Shown here: piece by piece, positions 1-8,454 of the stretch
Layout of the letters: every line of letters begins with the position of its first letter
Position numbering within the stretch: position 1 is the first letter of the stretch
Assembly (NCBI GenBank): GCA_014191855.1
Contig: BJHF01000060.1
Span: forward strand, 1-39,522
DNA length: 39,522 nucleotides
From: Deltaproteobacteria bacterium
Lineage (GTDB): Bacteria > Myxococcota_A > UBA796 > SXON01
Direction: 5' to 3'
The notes under the pieces: model-generated
What the model saw: only the letters and a program-made list of their open reading frames with translations
What the model was told of the DNA's origin: nothing
Databases searched by the model: none
Program-made: the position numbers and the translations under genes

Positions 1-1
1 C

Positions 2-310
2 TGGCTCAAGACGGCCCCCGCCGGCGAGGCCAGCGTGGTGGTCGGCTGGTACCACACGCTCGTGCTCACGAAGTTGCAGCGCGCGCACTGGTCGCGCGCC
101 CTGGGGAGCAGCGACGACGCGGCGGGCAGCGCGAAGGTCGCCTCCCTCGGACTTGCATCGGCCGTAGATGCGCTCACGTCGCACTGCCAACGCGCGCCCC
201 ATGACAGCGCCGGCTTGGCCCTCCTCATCGAGGCGTGCGCGCTCATGGAGGCGGTGGAGCAGAGCTTCCCCAACCATCTGTCATTCCGTCGGCCGGGCCT
301 CGACCCGTGA
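2..310 (+). CDS. Unknown protein, C-terminal fragment (gene starts upstream of the window)
   Basis: The reading frame is open from base 2 to the TGA at 308-310 and gives 102 visible residues; an internal ATG at 35 exists, but coding clearly continues upstream of it. The visible part is rich in Ala and Leu and looks helical, with Trp/His/Tyr-containing segments near its start and no signal peptide, membrane segment or recognisable motif. I do not recognise the family. The next gene on the same strand begins about 100 bp later, with an AT-richer patch around 374-404 that may hold a promoter. Confidence 0.5.
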   Translation, partial: WLKTAPAGEASVVVGWYHTLVLTKLQRAHWSRALGSSDDAAGSAKVASLGLASAVDALTSHCQRAPHDSAGLALLIEACALMEAVEQSFPNHLSFRRPGLDP

Positions 311-418
311 GGTCGAGCGCCGAAGGCCTCCCCCTCACCATCTCCCCCACCACCGCCGGACTCTCCCGCATCCAGTTAATAAGTCTTCTCGTTAGGCTCA
401 TCATTCTCCCGATTCAGG

Positions 419-1453
419 TTGAACGCCGATAGTCGTACGATCGGTGGGCCCTGCCCCGATCGAGAAGGAGAGAACCCTTCGTCCAACCAGCACTCTGGTA
501 GCTCCGGCTTGCGACGGGCGGGCACCCTCGCCGACGGTGATGGGTACGGTGCCACGACCGACGCGGTCAGCGCCTGCGAACTGCCGACCGGCTACCTGTC
601 CGACCACAGCGACTGCGACGACACCGACCCAGCCGCACACCCAGGTGCCGACGAGACGTGTACCGACGCGACGGACCTCAACTGCGACGGCACGGTCGTC
701 TTTGTCGACGACGACGGCGACGGCTCCGCCGCGTGTGTGGACTGCGACGATGGTGATGCCGCGTCGTGGCCTGGCGCCACCGAGATCGACGGAGATGGCA
801 TCGACCAGAACTGCGACGGCGTGATCTGCCAGGCGGGGCCCGCCGGGGCAGTCGCGATCTGGCGGGGAGAGGGCGACCTCGTGGACGAGGTGGGCGGTCG
901 CGACGGCACCGAACTCGGGTCGGTGTCCTACACGACCGGCATGGTGCGCGATGCGATCGACTTCGCTCCCGGCAGCAGCGTTTCGGCCAGCGAAGCAGGG
1001 CTGCCGACGGGAAGTGCCGATCGTACCCTCGCCCTGTGGATGCGAATGGAGAACGCCCCCTCCAACGAGGCCATCTTCGCAGGCTACGGCAACATCGGCG
1101 GGTTCGGCGAGGCCTACGTCCTTGGGAGCACGGGGCGGGCACCGTTCTTCTCGCAGTGGGGCTCCGCCGTGTCCGGCGCCGCCGTCTCGCTGCGGGAATG
1201 GCACCTCCTCGCCGTGACCACTGTCGGCGAGAGCATCGTGTTGTACGTGGACGGTGCCGTGGCGGCAACGGGCGAGCTCCCGATCGATACGGTTCCGGGG
1301 ACCGGCATTTACATGGGCACCTTCGCTGGCGACTTGGCGGAGGGCCGGGCGTTCGACGGCCAGCTTGACGAGGTGATGATCTGGGATCGCGCCCTCGAGG
1401 AAGGCGAGATCGCGGACCTGTACGCCATCGGAGCCGATGGCACCTGCCCGTAA
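419..1453 (+). CDS. MopE-like repeat / LamG-like protein, apparently lacking its N-terminal export signal
   Basis: The 344-residue frame opens with a TTG just after in-frame TAA TAA codons. Residues about 38-135 carry MopE-type metal-binding repeats (ADGDGYG at 38-44, DCDDTD at 65-70, DDDGDG and DCDDGD around 97-113, DGIDQNCDG at 126-134). Residues about 143-340 resemble a LamG/concanavalin-type jelly roll of the kind found in exported surface proteins. Such proteins normally start with a signal peptide or lipobox; here the first 37 residues are polar and unlike either, and the repeat begins almost at once. I infer a 5'-truncated gene or one whose true start has been lost. It may be a pseudogene. 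Two hairpins follow the stop codon. Confidence 0.6.
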   Translation: MNADSRTIGGPCPDREGENPSSNQHSGSSGLRRAGTLADGDGYGATTDAVSACELPTGYLSDHSDCDDTDPAAHPGADETCTDATDLNCDGTVVFVDDDGDGSAACVDCDDGDAASWPGATEIDGDGIDQNCDGVICQAGPAGAVAIWRGEGDLVDEVGGRDGTELGSVSYTTGMVRDAIDFAPGSSVSASEAGLPTGSADRTLALWMRMENAPSNEAIFAGYGNIGGFGEAYVLGSTGRAPFFSQWGSAVSGAAVSLREWHLLAVTTVGESIVLYVDGAVAATGELPIDTVPGTGIYMGTFAGDLAEGRAFDGQLDEVMIWDRALEEGEIADLYAIGADGTCP

Positions 1454-1481
1454 GGCGTGGACGGGTGACTCGTGGAGCGTC

Positions 1482-1547
1482 GCTGAACACGAAGCCTCGA
1501 AGGGCGAGGCGAAAGGCGATCGAGGGGCGGCGTTCGCCGCGTTCAAC
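1482..1547 (+). other. Three-stem structured segment after the MopE/LamG-like gene (possible terminator)
   Basis: Two hairpins lie side by side: GCCTCG/CGAGGC at 1494-1499/1505-1510 and GCGGCG/CGCCGC at 1527-1532/1535-1540. They sit inside an outer stem of GCTGAAC (1482-1488) against GTTCAAC (1541-1547), which has one mismatch. There is no T tract, so a Rho-independent terminator is not proven. The rest of 1454-1717 shows nothing else I can identify apart from the possible operator at its end. Confidence 0.3.
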
Positions 1548-1698
1548 CTCCGCGGAGGCGGCTGGTCATCACCCCCACTCGCGGTGCCTTCAGGGGCAAC
1601 TCGCCCATCCGGGCGGCACCCAGATCACGGGCCGATCGCGCTTCACCCGCAGCGCATCGCCCATGGTTGCCGCCGGGGATGGCCGTGGTTCGGGCATC

Positions 1699-1719
1699 AT
1701 GTAATAGATGAAGTCACAT
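1699..1719 (+). promoter_or_regulatory. Possible operator / -10 region of the Rrf2-type regulator gene
   Basis: An AT-rich island in very GC-rich surroundings runs into the start codon of the regulator. ATGT (1699-1702) and ACAT (1716-1719) form a small inverted repeat around TAATAG, which could serve as a -10 box. Rrf2 regulators often repress their own genes from AT-rich dyads, so autoregulation is plausible but not shown. Confidence 0.22.
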
Positions 1720-2182
1720 GAATCTGGACCGCCGCCTCTCCACCGCCCTACACGCCCTGGTGCACATGGCTGGGCGTGCTGGCCCGGTCACCTCCGAGGA
1801 GCTTGGCCGCTGCATGCAGGTGAATCCGGTCGTCTTGCGGCGCACCATGGCCGGCCTGCGCGAAGCTGGCCTGGTACGGGCCGAGAAAGGGCGCGGCGGC
1901 GGCTGGTCCATCCACCGCGACCTCTCGATGATCACCGTTCACGACGTGCACGCGGCGCTCGGCGAGCCCGCTGTGTTCGCGGTCGGGCGCGGGAGTCGGC
2001 TTCCAGGCTGCCTTGTCGAGCAGGCGGTCAACAGCGCGCTCGGCGGCGTGCTCGGGGAGGCCGAGGCGCTGCTGATGGCCCGGTTCGGCGCGGTCACGCT
2101 CGCGCAGTTGGCGGACGACCTGCAGCGCCGCGTGCGCGCCCGCGGTCGGCATCAAGGCCTCCACCCCTCACCGATCGAATAA
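1718..2182 (+). CDS. Rrf2-family transcriptional regulator
   Basis: A 154-residue protein with a typical Rrf2 winged helix: an N-terminal helix with ALHALVHMA at residues 10-18, a recognition-helix region around 30-50, and the wing signature GRGGGW at 58-63 followed by the DLSMITVHDV segment. Family members sense redox or Fe-S status, thiols or nitrosative stress. This one has only two cysteines (C32, C98) and not the three clustered cysteines of IscR/NsrR, so it probably carries no Fe-S cluster and is closer to the YwnA-like branch. The next gene starts 2 nt after its stop codon and is almost certainly co-transcribed. Confidence 0.85.
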   Translation: MNLDRRLSTALHALVHMAGRAGPVTSEELGRCMQVNPVVLRRTMAGLREAGLVRAEKGRGGGWSIHRDLSMITVHDVHAALGEPAVFAVGRGSRLPGCLVEQAVNSALGGVLGEAEALLMARFGAVTLAQLADDLQRRVRARGRHQGLHPSPIE

Positions 2183-2184
2183 CA

Positions 2185-2871
2185 ATGTCCTCATCAAACG
2201 CCGTCACCCATGCGTTCGACGCTCACGCGGAAGCCTACGACCACACCCTTGAGCCTATCCTCGCCATCAAGGGCGTGTTGCATCGGCTCATCCAGTGGCA
2301 GCTCTCGGGGCTCCCCGAGGCGGCTCGGGTGCTCGTCGTCGGTGCGGGCACGGGGGCGGAGGCGCGGTTCCTCGCGCCACTTTTCCCTCAGTGGCGGTTC
2401 ACGCTCGTTGACCCGTCCGCGGGGATGCTCAACGTCGGCCGGCGGCACGCGGAGGCGGAAGGGTTCCTCGGTCAGTGCGAATTTCACACGGGGCTCGTCT
2501 CCTCCCTCGCGGCCGATGGCTTCGACGCCGCCATCAGCGTGCTGGTCTCCCACTTCCTCACCGATGCGGCCGATCGACAGGCGTATTTCGCGGAGATCGG
2601 ACGCCGGTTGAAGCCCGGCGGACGCCTGTTCACCGCCGACCTCTGCGCCGACCTGGGGGCACCCTCCTTTGGGTCGTTGATGGACCTCTGGGTTGCCCAG
2701 GCCGGAATGCCCGACGAGCGAAAGGCCAGCTTCCGCACGGTGTTCGGTAAGGGTGTCGCCGTCCACGGCCCGGCGGAAGTGGAGGCGATGATCGCGCGCG
2801 CCGGGTTCTCCGCGCCGGTTCAGTGCGGTCAGGCGGCGCTCGTTCGGGCGTGGGTCGCGACGCGGCTTTAG
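2185..2871 (+). CDS. Class I SAM-dependent methyltransferase
   Basis: The ATG at 2185 gives 228 residues; the frame is open further upstream, but that part lies antisense-like under the regulator gene. Motif I (VLVVGAGTG, residues 49-57) is the SAM-binding glycine loop, D76 in TLVDPS is the ribose-binding acidic residue, and LKPGGRLFTADL is the usual post-motif strand. This fits a small-molecule methyltransferase of the UbiE/Tam-like type (Methyltransf_25-type fold); the substrate cannot be read from the sequence. Its spacing of 2 nt from the Rrf2 gene suggests the regulator controls this enzyme. Confidence 0.85.
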   Translation: MSSSNAVTHAFDAHAEAYDHTLEPILAIKGVLHRLIQWQLSGLPEAARVLVVGAGTGAEARFLAPLFPQWRFTLVDPSAGMLNVGRRHAEAEGFLGQCEFHTGLVSSLAADGFDAAISVLVSHFLTDAADRQAYFAEIGRRLKPGGRLFTADLCADLGAPSFGSLMDLWVAQAGMPDERKASFRTVFGKGVAVHGPAEVEAMIARAGFSAPVQCGQAALVRAWVATRL

Positions 2872-2887
2872 GCGCCTCCTTTCACCC

Positions 2888-3268
2888 CTACGGCGCAGGC
2901 TCCCAAAGCTCAATCGCGTTGCCTTCCGGGTCGTGCACCCGGGCGAAGCGGCCGAGCTCCGGAACGTCCCACTCCGGCTTCGTGATCACCTCGATGCCCG
3001 CGGCGCGCAAGCTCGCGAGCAGCCCGTCGATATCGGACACGCGGAAGTTGATCATCGTCTGCTTGTCGGCCGCGAAGTAGTCGGTATCGGCCTTGAACGG
3101 CTCGAACACCGTGGCGCCCCCTCGCGCGAACCACACCCACTCGTTGCTCTGGCCGGCCTCGTCGGTGCCCATGCCGCCGCCTACGCCGAGGTGCTCCTTG
3201 TACCAGGCCTTCAATCCCTTGGGGTCCTTCGCGCGAAAAAAGTAGCCACCGATCCCGAGAACTGGCAT
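2888..3268 (-). CDS. VOC-superfamily (glyoxalase/bleomycin-resistance-like) protein
   Basis: The ATG at 3268 gives 126 residues, a normal single-domain VOC length. The frame stays open further upstream to 3619, but that extension has no VOC character and runs under the helicase gene. Paired beta-alpha-beta-beta-beta halves are visible: the first begins GIGGYFFRAKDP with the helix AWYKEHLGV, the second begins MINFRVSDIDGLLASLRAAG and ends in HDPEGNAIELWEP (E120 is the usual metal or active-site acid). Members include glyoxalase I, dioxygenases and antibiotic-binding proteins; the substrate is unknown. It converges on the methyltransferase gene with a 16-nt gap. Confidence 0.85.
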   Translation of the reverse strand: MPVLGIGGYFFRAKDPKGLKAWYKEHLGVGGGMGTDEAGQSNEWVWFARGGATVFEPFKADTDYFAADKQTMINFRVSDIDGLLASLRAAGIEVITKPEWDVPELGRFARVHDPEGNAIELWEPAP

Positions 3269-3330
3269 TTGGGCCTCCACGCCTGAGTGCGTTTGGCCAC
3301 GTATCGCCGGCAGGAGGCAGGGGCTACGGC

Positions 3331-3391
3331 TGGGCGAAACGCGCGGCCAAGTTGCCGTCATCAGGCCTGGATCGCGGCGTTTCGCAGCGCC
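3331..3391 (+). repeat. Structured intergenic repeat, copy 1
   Basis: The terminal stem GCGAAACGC (3334-3342) pairs with GCGTTTCGC (3377-3385), followed by GCGCC (3387-3391). The copy at 9391-9451 aligns to it without gaps, with 51 of 61 bases identical. It sits in the 184-bp gap between the VOC gene and the divergent fusion-helicase gene, 61 bp before that start codon. See the other copies at 33162 and 37353. Confidence 0.75.
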
Positions 3392-3452
3392 ACCCAGGGC
3401 GCGGCGCCGTTCCCTCGCACCCCACCCCCCACCCGGATACCCCGCTCTCCCG

Positions 3453-6400
3453 ATGCGCCCCCTGTTCCTGGATGTTGAGCTTTCCCGCAACGGAGCGCTC
3501 CATGGTCTCGGCGCGGTGGGCCCCGATGGGGAGGAGGTGGTGGCGGAGCGGGCGGCCGCCGTCCCCGCCGCGCTGCGCGATATCGCCGCATGGAACGCGG
3601 ATCTGCTGGTTGGGCACAATCTCGCCCGGCACGACCGCCCGTGGCTCGCACACTACGCCCCCGGTCACCCCGCGCTCGCGCTGCCCTGGGTGGACACGCT
3701 GGTGTTGTCGCCCCTCGCGTTCCCCGAGCGTCCGTACCACCGACTCATCAAGGAACATCGCCTCGTTCGGGAGAGCCGCCCGGCTCCGCTCGCCGACTGC
3801 CGCGCCACCCGGGAGGTGTTCGAAGACGAGCGCCGAGCGCTCGCGCGGCTGTCACCGCCGCTGCTCGACTTTGTTCGGGCCACCCTCGCGGATCCGCGCG
3901 TAGAGGGGGCGAACACTGGGTACGGTCTGCTCCTCGGCGGGCCGGCGCCGCGCCTCGACGACGCGCTTCCGCCGCTTCGGACGCTGCTCGCCGAGCACGG
4001 CTGCGCCACCGCCCTCGCCGCGCTGACGCCCGACCCCCACCTCGCGCTGTCGCTTGCGTACGTGGCCGCGTGGATGCGGGTGCCGCCCGGCTCCACGCTC
4101 CCGGCGTGGACGCGCTTCCAATATCCCGAAACGTCCACGCTCATGCAAGCGCTGCGAGGTCGCGACTGTGGCCGTTGTGCCTGGTGTGCGTCACACACGC
4201 CGGAGGGCTGGCTGCAGCGACTGTTCGGCTACCAAGCGTTCCGGGCCGTCCCCGCGTCCGCCACCGGCGCGAGCCTTCAACGCGAGATCGTGGCCGCCGG
4301 GATGGCGGATCGCCCGCTCTACGCGATCCTGCCCACCGGCACCGGAAAATCGTTGTGTTTCCAGATCCCGGCCGCCGCACGGCACCGTCGCACCGGCGCC
4401 CTCACCGTCGTCGTCTCCCCCTTGCAATCCCTCATGAAGGACCAGGTGGACCAGCTTCGCGAGCGCGATCCGCACACGACGACCGTGAACGGATCGCTGA
4501 CCATGCCCGAGCGAACCCGTGCCCTGGACGAGGTGCGCGACGGCTTCACGAGCCTGCTCTACGTTTCCCCCGAACAGCTCCGAAACAACGGCGTCCGTCG
4601 GGCGCTGGAGGCCCGAACGCTCGGGGCCTGGGTGATCGACGAGGCGCATTGCCTCACCGACTGGGGTCACGACTTTCGCACGGACTACCTCTATGTCCCG
4701 CGCTTCGCCCGGGAGCTGGCCGCTACGCACGGCCAAGCCGCCCCTCCGTTCCAGTGTTTTACTGGCACGAGTCAGGTGGCAGTCACCTCGGCGATCCAGG
4801 CGCTGTTTCGGGAGCAGTTGGGCCAGGAGTTGGAGGTGTTCGACGGCGGAGCGGAGCGGGACAACCTCACCTTCGTGGTGGAGGCCTGCCCCGGGCCTGA
4901 CAAGCTGGGGCGGGCGCTGGAGCTGTTGGAAACGCACCTGTCCCGCGGTGGGCCTGGCGCCGCGATCGTGTTCTGCTCCACCCGGCGCCAAACTGAGGAG
5001 GTGTCACGCAAACTGGACGGCGAGGATTGGGCGGTGAAAGCCTACCATGCCGGTCTCGACGCGCAGCTTCGCCGCGAGGTGCAAGACGGCTTTTTGGGCG
5101 GCGAATTGCAAGTGATCGCGGCCACGAGCGCGTTCGGCATGGGTGTGGACAAGCCGGATGTCCGGCTCGTCGTACATCTGGAAGTCCCCGGCTCTCTGGA
5201 GGCGTATCTCCAGCAGGCGGGTCGAGCCGGTCGCGACCGGGAGCCGGCGACCTGTGTGTTGCTGTTTGAGCCCGGCGATGTGGACAAGCAGTTTCGGATG
5301 GCTACGATGGGCGCGCTGACGCTGCGGGATCTCCAGGCGCTCTGGCGGGGGCTGCAGCGTGTGCCGGCCGCGCGGTTCGGGGGGGTCGAGGAGCGGGTGG
5401 TCACGCGCGGAGAGCTCTCGCGACTGGACGTCGTTTCGGAGAGCTTCAGCCCCGAGGATCCGATGACGGATACCCGGCTTACGGCGGCTGTGTCGTGGCT
5501 GGAGCGAGCGGGTCTGTTCGCTCGCGACGAGAACCAGACCCACGTGTTCCAGGGCAAGCCGCGGTACCCCTCGCTGGACGCAGCAATGGAGCGCGTCGCC
5601 GCCCTCGATCTGCCCCCCGCGAAGGTCGATTCCTGGCATCGAATCCTCGCCCGCCTGTACGCCGCCGAGCCGGATGAGGGCTTGACCGCCGATGATCTCG
5701 CCGAGCTCGCCGGGGAGGGCGACCCGGTGGGCGGCGGAACGCGGGTGCTTGGTCAGCTCCAACGCATGGTCGAGGCCGGACTCGTCACGGGCGGCGCGCG
5801 TCTGTCCGCGTTTGTCGCTTGGGGCGTTCCCGATCCGACGCGCGAGCGCTGCGCCCGGCTCGTGGCGGCGCAAGCGGCGCTGTTGGCGGCGCTGCCGGAG
5901 CTGTCGCAGGGGGCCGATACCGGCGAGTGGCTGGTCGCCTCGCCGATCCGCCTCGCGGACATGTTGGCCCGCGAACACGAGATCGTGGTGGCGCCGGAGC
6001 GCGTGTTGTTGCTGTTGCGCGCCCTGGAGCGGGATGGCATGGGGCTCTCCGATCAGGCCCGCAGCCTCGATCTGCGCTTTATCCGTCGCGATCACCTCGT
6101 GGTGCGGGCGCGTCGCCCGTGGTCGGAGCTGCGCCGGCTCGGTAAGCTGCGCGCGGCGGCCGCGGAGATCGTGGCGGAAGCTCTGGAAGGGCTCGCCGTC
6201 GAGGGTGCGGCTCGCGGGAACGCGGTGCTTGTCGGCTTCGAGCTGGACACCCTCGTGGGTGCCCTGTCCAGTAGTCTCCTGCTGGCTGGGCAGATCCGCA
6301 GCGCGCCGGCGCTCGTGGATCAGACCCTGCTGCTCCTTCACGACGCGCGCGTTCTCACCCTTCAAGGGGGACTCTCGGTTTTCCGCCAGGCCATGGTGCT

Positions 6401-8405
6401 GCGACGTGGCCCGGACGCCCAGCGGGCGCTTCGGAAGGAGGCCGTGGAGCCGCTCCTGCATCACCAGAGCGAGCGGACGCTGCAGATCCACGTCGTCGGC
6501 GAATATGCGAAGCTCGGCGCGGGCGGAATGCACCGGGCGCAGGCGCTCTCCCGTGACTGGTTCAGCGCCTCTCGGGAGGTTTTTCTCAAGCGCTGGTTCG
6601 CCGGGCGGCGCGAGGCGCTGGAGCGCGCCACGTCCCCGGAGTCCTACCGGAAGATCGTGGAGGAGCTCGACCCTCAGCAGCGCGCGGTCGTTACCGCTCG
6701 GCCGGAGGCGAACCTGTTGGCATTGGCCGGCCCGGGCTCGGGGAAAACGCGCGTGCTGGTCCACCGGGTGGCGTGGCTGGTGCGCGTGAAGCGCGTGCGA
6801 CCCGAAGGGATCCTCGTGGTCTGTTACACACGCGCAAATGCAAGCGAGCTGCGACGGCGCCTCCGGGCGCTGATCCACGTGGAAGCGCGGGGCGTGACGG
6901 TCACCACCCTCCACGGCCTCGCGCTCCGCCTGACCGGGCGCAGTCCGCGCGGCGCCATCGCGTTCGAGGCCATCCTCGACGAGGCGCTCGCCGTGCTGCT
7001 CGGCCAGCGCGCGGCAGACGGCGCCGATGCCAACGAAGCGCGCGAGCTGGCGTTGCGAGGCGCAACGCACCTTTTGGTGGATGAGTACCAGGACCTCGAC
7101 GCCCGGCAGGTGCGCCTCCTCGAGGTCATCGCCGGGCGAACACATCCGGAGCCCAGCCAGCGCCTGGCAATCTTCGCGGTTGGCGACGACGACCAGTCCA
7201 TCTTCGGGTGGCGCGGCGGCTCCGCGCGCTGGGTGGCCGAATTCGGCGCGGCCTGGTCTGCCGAGCAGTTCACGCTGACGACCTGTTTTCGCTGCGCACG
7301 ACCGATCCTGGAGGCTGCGAGCCTCGTCATCGCGCCGGTTCAGGGGCGACTCAAAGCGGGGCTGCAGCTTGAGTCTCGGCGGGATGGGGACGCGGTTCGG
7401 CGTTGGATGGTCCGCCCCGATCAGGTCGGGGGCGCCGTTCTGGCGCTGCTCGGAGAAGCCCCTGGCGATGTCGCCGTCCTGGCCCGCACCCGCGCGACGC
7501 TGGCGCCGATCCGCGCGGCGCTGGAGGCGGCGGGCGTCCCGGTGTCCTGGCCGCTCAGCCACGACCAGCGGATCCCGTTGCCACGGGTGCGCGAGGTGGT
7601 GCGCGTGCTCGATGCCCTGGGGGAAATCGCGGGCGTAATCGTGGATGACAACGCCCTCCGCGCGATGATCGGTCGGGGTGCCGGCCCTTGGTACGCGCTC
7701 TTGGAGCGCTGGCGCGAGGATGTGTTGTTGTCACACGGCGAGACCGGGACGTTGGGCGCAACCGCGGAGCGCGCTTTGTGGGAGCTGCTCGCGACCGAAC
7801 GCGAGGAGCGCACGCTGGGTGGCGGCGTTCGTCTTGGCACCTTGCACGGCGCGAAGGGGCTTGAGTGGCGCCACGTGATCCTGGTCGATGGCGGCGACGG
7901 CGCCGCGGACGACGAGGAGCGCCGCCTCTGGTACGTGGGCATGACTCGCGCGGCCGAGCGGCTCGATCTGGTGGTTCGCGAGGATCGTCCACACCCGCTG
8001 CTTCGCGCCATCGGGGCGGAGCAGCCACCCGTTCCCGGCGGGGCCACGCCAGCGCGGGTACACTACGAGCTGCTCGGCCTCGATGAAATTTGGATCGACG
8101 GCCTCGGGCGCGATGTGGAGGCTCCCGGTCATGTCGTGCTCGAACGACTGGAATTCGGGGCCGAGGTGTCTTTGCAGGCGCGCGGGGCGCGTTTGGTCCT
8201 CGTCGCCGAGGGGGCAGTCCTCGCCTGGCTCACCGACCGCGCGGCCGCCATTTGGAGGGATCGCGGTGCCGTCTTCAAATTCGTCGCCGCCATTCGCCGC
8301 GATGCGGACCAGAGCGAGCCCGAGTGGCGGGCCAAGCTGGGTCGCGAGTGGTGGTGGGTGCCGGTTTGTGAGGGGATGTGGGTGGAAGGGGCGACGCGGG
8401 CGTGA
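3453..8405 (+). CDS. DnaQ-like exonuclease / RecQ-like helicase / UvrD-like helicase fusion
   Basis: One intact 1650-residue frame joins three enzymes. Residues 1-130 look like a DEDD 3'-5' exonuclease: LFLDVE with D7 and E9, GHNLARHD with D61, and PLADCRAT with D115; the usual fourth-motif His or Tyr before D115 is not at its normal place. Residues about 270-620 form an SF2 RecQ-like helicase: Walker A TGTGKS at 295-300, DEAH at 396-399, and QQAGRAGRD at 587-595. The Cys4 zinc site of RecQ is not visible. Residues about 1070-1520 form a UvrD/PcrA-type SF1A helicase: GPGSGKT at 1093-1099, DEYQD at 1210-1214, GDDDQSIFGWRGG, CFRCARPI, LHGAKGLEW and YVGMTRA. About 110 C-terminal residues are unassigned. 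The role is inferred as DNA repair or defence. The start at 3453 makes the exonuclease strand begin at once; no strong ribosome binding site is seen. Confidence 0.9.
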   Translation: MRPLFLDVELSRNGALHGLGAVGPDGEEVVAERAAAVPAALRDIAAWNADLLVGHNLARHDRPWLAHYAPGHPALALPWVDTLVLSPLAFPERPYHRLIKEHRLVRESRPAPLADCRATREVFEDERRALARLSPPLLDFVRATLADPRVEGANTGYGLLLGGPAPRLDDALPPLRTLLAEHGCATALAALTPDPHLALSLAYVAAWMRVPPGSTLPAWTRFQYPETSTLMQALRGRDCGRCAWCASHTPEGWLQRLFGYQAFRAVPASATGASLQREIVAAGMADRPLYAILPTGTGKSLCFQIPAAARHRRTGALTVVVSPLQSLMKDQVDQLRERDPHTTTVNGSLTMPERTRALDEVRDGFTSLLYVSPEQLRNNGVRRALEARTLGAWVIDEAHCLTDWGHDFRTDYLYVPRFARELAATHGQAAPPFQCFTGTSQVAVTSAIQALFREQLGQELEVFDGGAERDNLTFVVEACPGPDKLGRALELLETHLSRGGPGAAIVFCSTRRQTEEVSRKLDGEDWAVKAYHAGLDAQLRREVQDGFLGGELQVIAATSAFGMGVDKPDVRLVVHLEVPGSLEAYLQQAGRAGRDREPATCVLLFEPGDVDKQFRMATMGALTLRDLQALWRGLQRVPAARFGGVEERVVTRGELSRLDVVSESFSPEDPMTDTRLTAAVSWLERAGLFARDENQTHVFQGKPRYPSLDAAMERVAALDLPPAKVDSWHRILARLYAAEPDEGLTADDLAELAGEGDPVGGGTRVLGQLQRMVEAGLVTGGARLSAFVAWGVPDPTRERCARLVAAQAALLAALPELSQGADTGEWLVASPIRLADMLAREHEIVVAPERVLLLLRALERDGMGLSDQARSLDLRFIRRDHLVVRARRPWSELRRLGKLRAAAAEIVAEALEGLAVEGAARGNAVLVGFELDTLVGALSSSLLLAGQIRSAPALVDQTLLLLHDARVLTLQGGLSVFRQAMVLRRGPDAQRALRKEAVEPLLHHQSERTLQIHVVGEYAKLGAGGMHRAQALSRDWFSASREVFLKRWFAGRREALERATSPESYRKIVEELDPQQRAVVTARPEANLLALAGPGSGKTRVLVHRVAWLVRVKRVRPEGILVVCYTRANASELRRRLRALIHVEARGVTVTTLHGLALRLTGRSPRGAIAFEAILDEALAVLLGQRAADGADANEARELALRGATHLLVDEYQDLDARQVRLLEVIAGRTHPEPSQRLAIFAVGDDDQSIFGWRGGSARWVAEFGAAWSAEQFTLTTCFRCARPILEAASLVIAPVQGRLKAGLQLESRRDGDAVRRWMVRPDQVGGAVLALLGEAPGDVAVLARTRATLAPIRAALEAAGVPVSWPLSHDQRIPLPRVREVVRVLDALGEIAGVIVDDNALRAMIGRGAGPWYALLERWREDVLLSHGETGTLGATAERALWELLATEREERTLGGGVRLGTLHGAKGLEWRHVILVDGGDGAADDEERRLWYVGMTRAAERLDLVVREDRPHPLLRAIGAEQPPVPGGATPARVHYELLGLDEIWIDGLGRDVEAPGHVVLERLEFGAEVSLQARGARLVLVAEGAVLAWLTDRAAAIWRDRGAVFKFVAAIRRDADQSEPEWRAKLGREWWWVPVCEGMWVEGATRA

Positions 8406-8454
8406 CTGGAGGGCGGCGCTTCGTTGCCCGGACCGCAGCGGTTACCTTCCTAAA

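Noticed and set aside
401..1546. Antisense open frame of 381 codons opposite the MopE/LamG-like gene
   Set aside because: The sense frame has clear MopE and LamG patterns; the antisense product is low-complexity Val/Ala/Gly/Arg.
1482..1547. A fifth copy of the structured repeat
   Set aside because: It is longer (66 nt), its outer stem is unrelated and has a mismatch, and the GCGCC box and the shared core are absent.
5004..7562. Long antisense open frame (852 codons) opposite the fusion helicase
   Set aside because: It lies wholly under a gene with complete motifs, its product is Arg/Gln/His-rich with no domain pattern, and such frames are common by chance in very GC-rich DNA.
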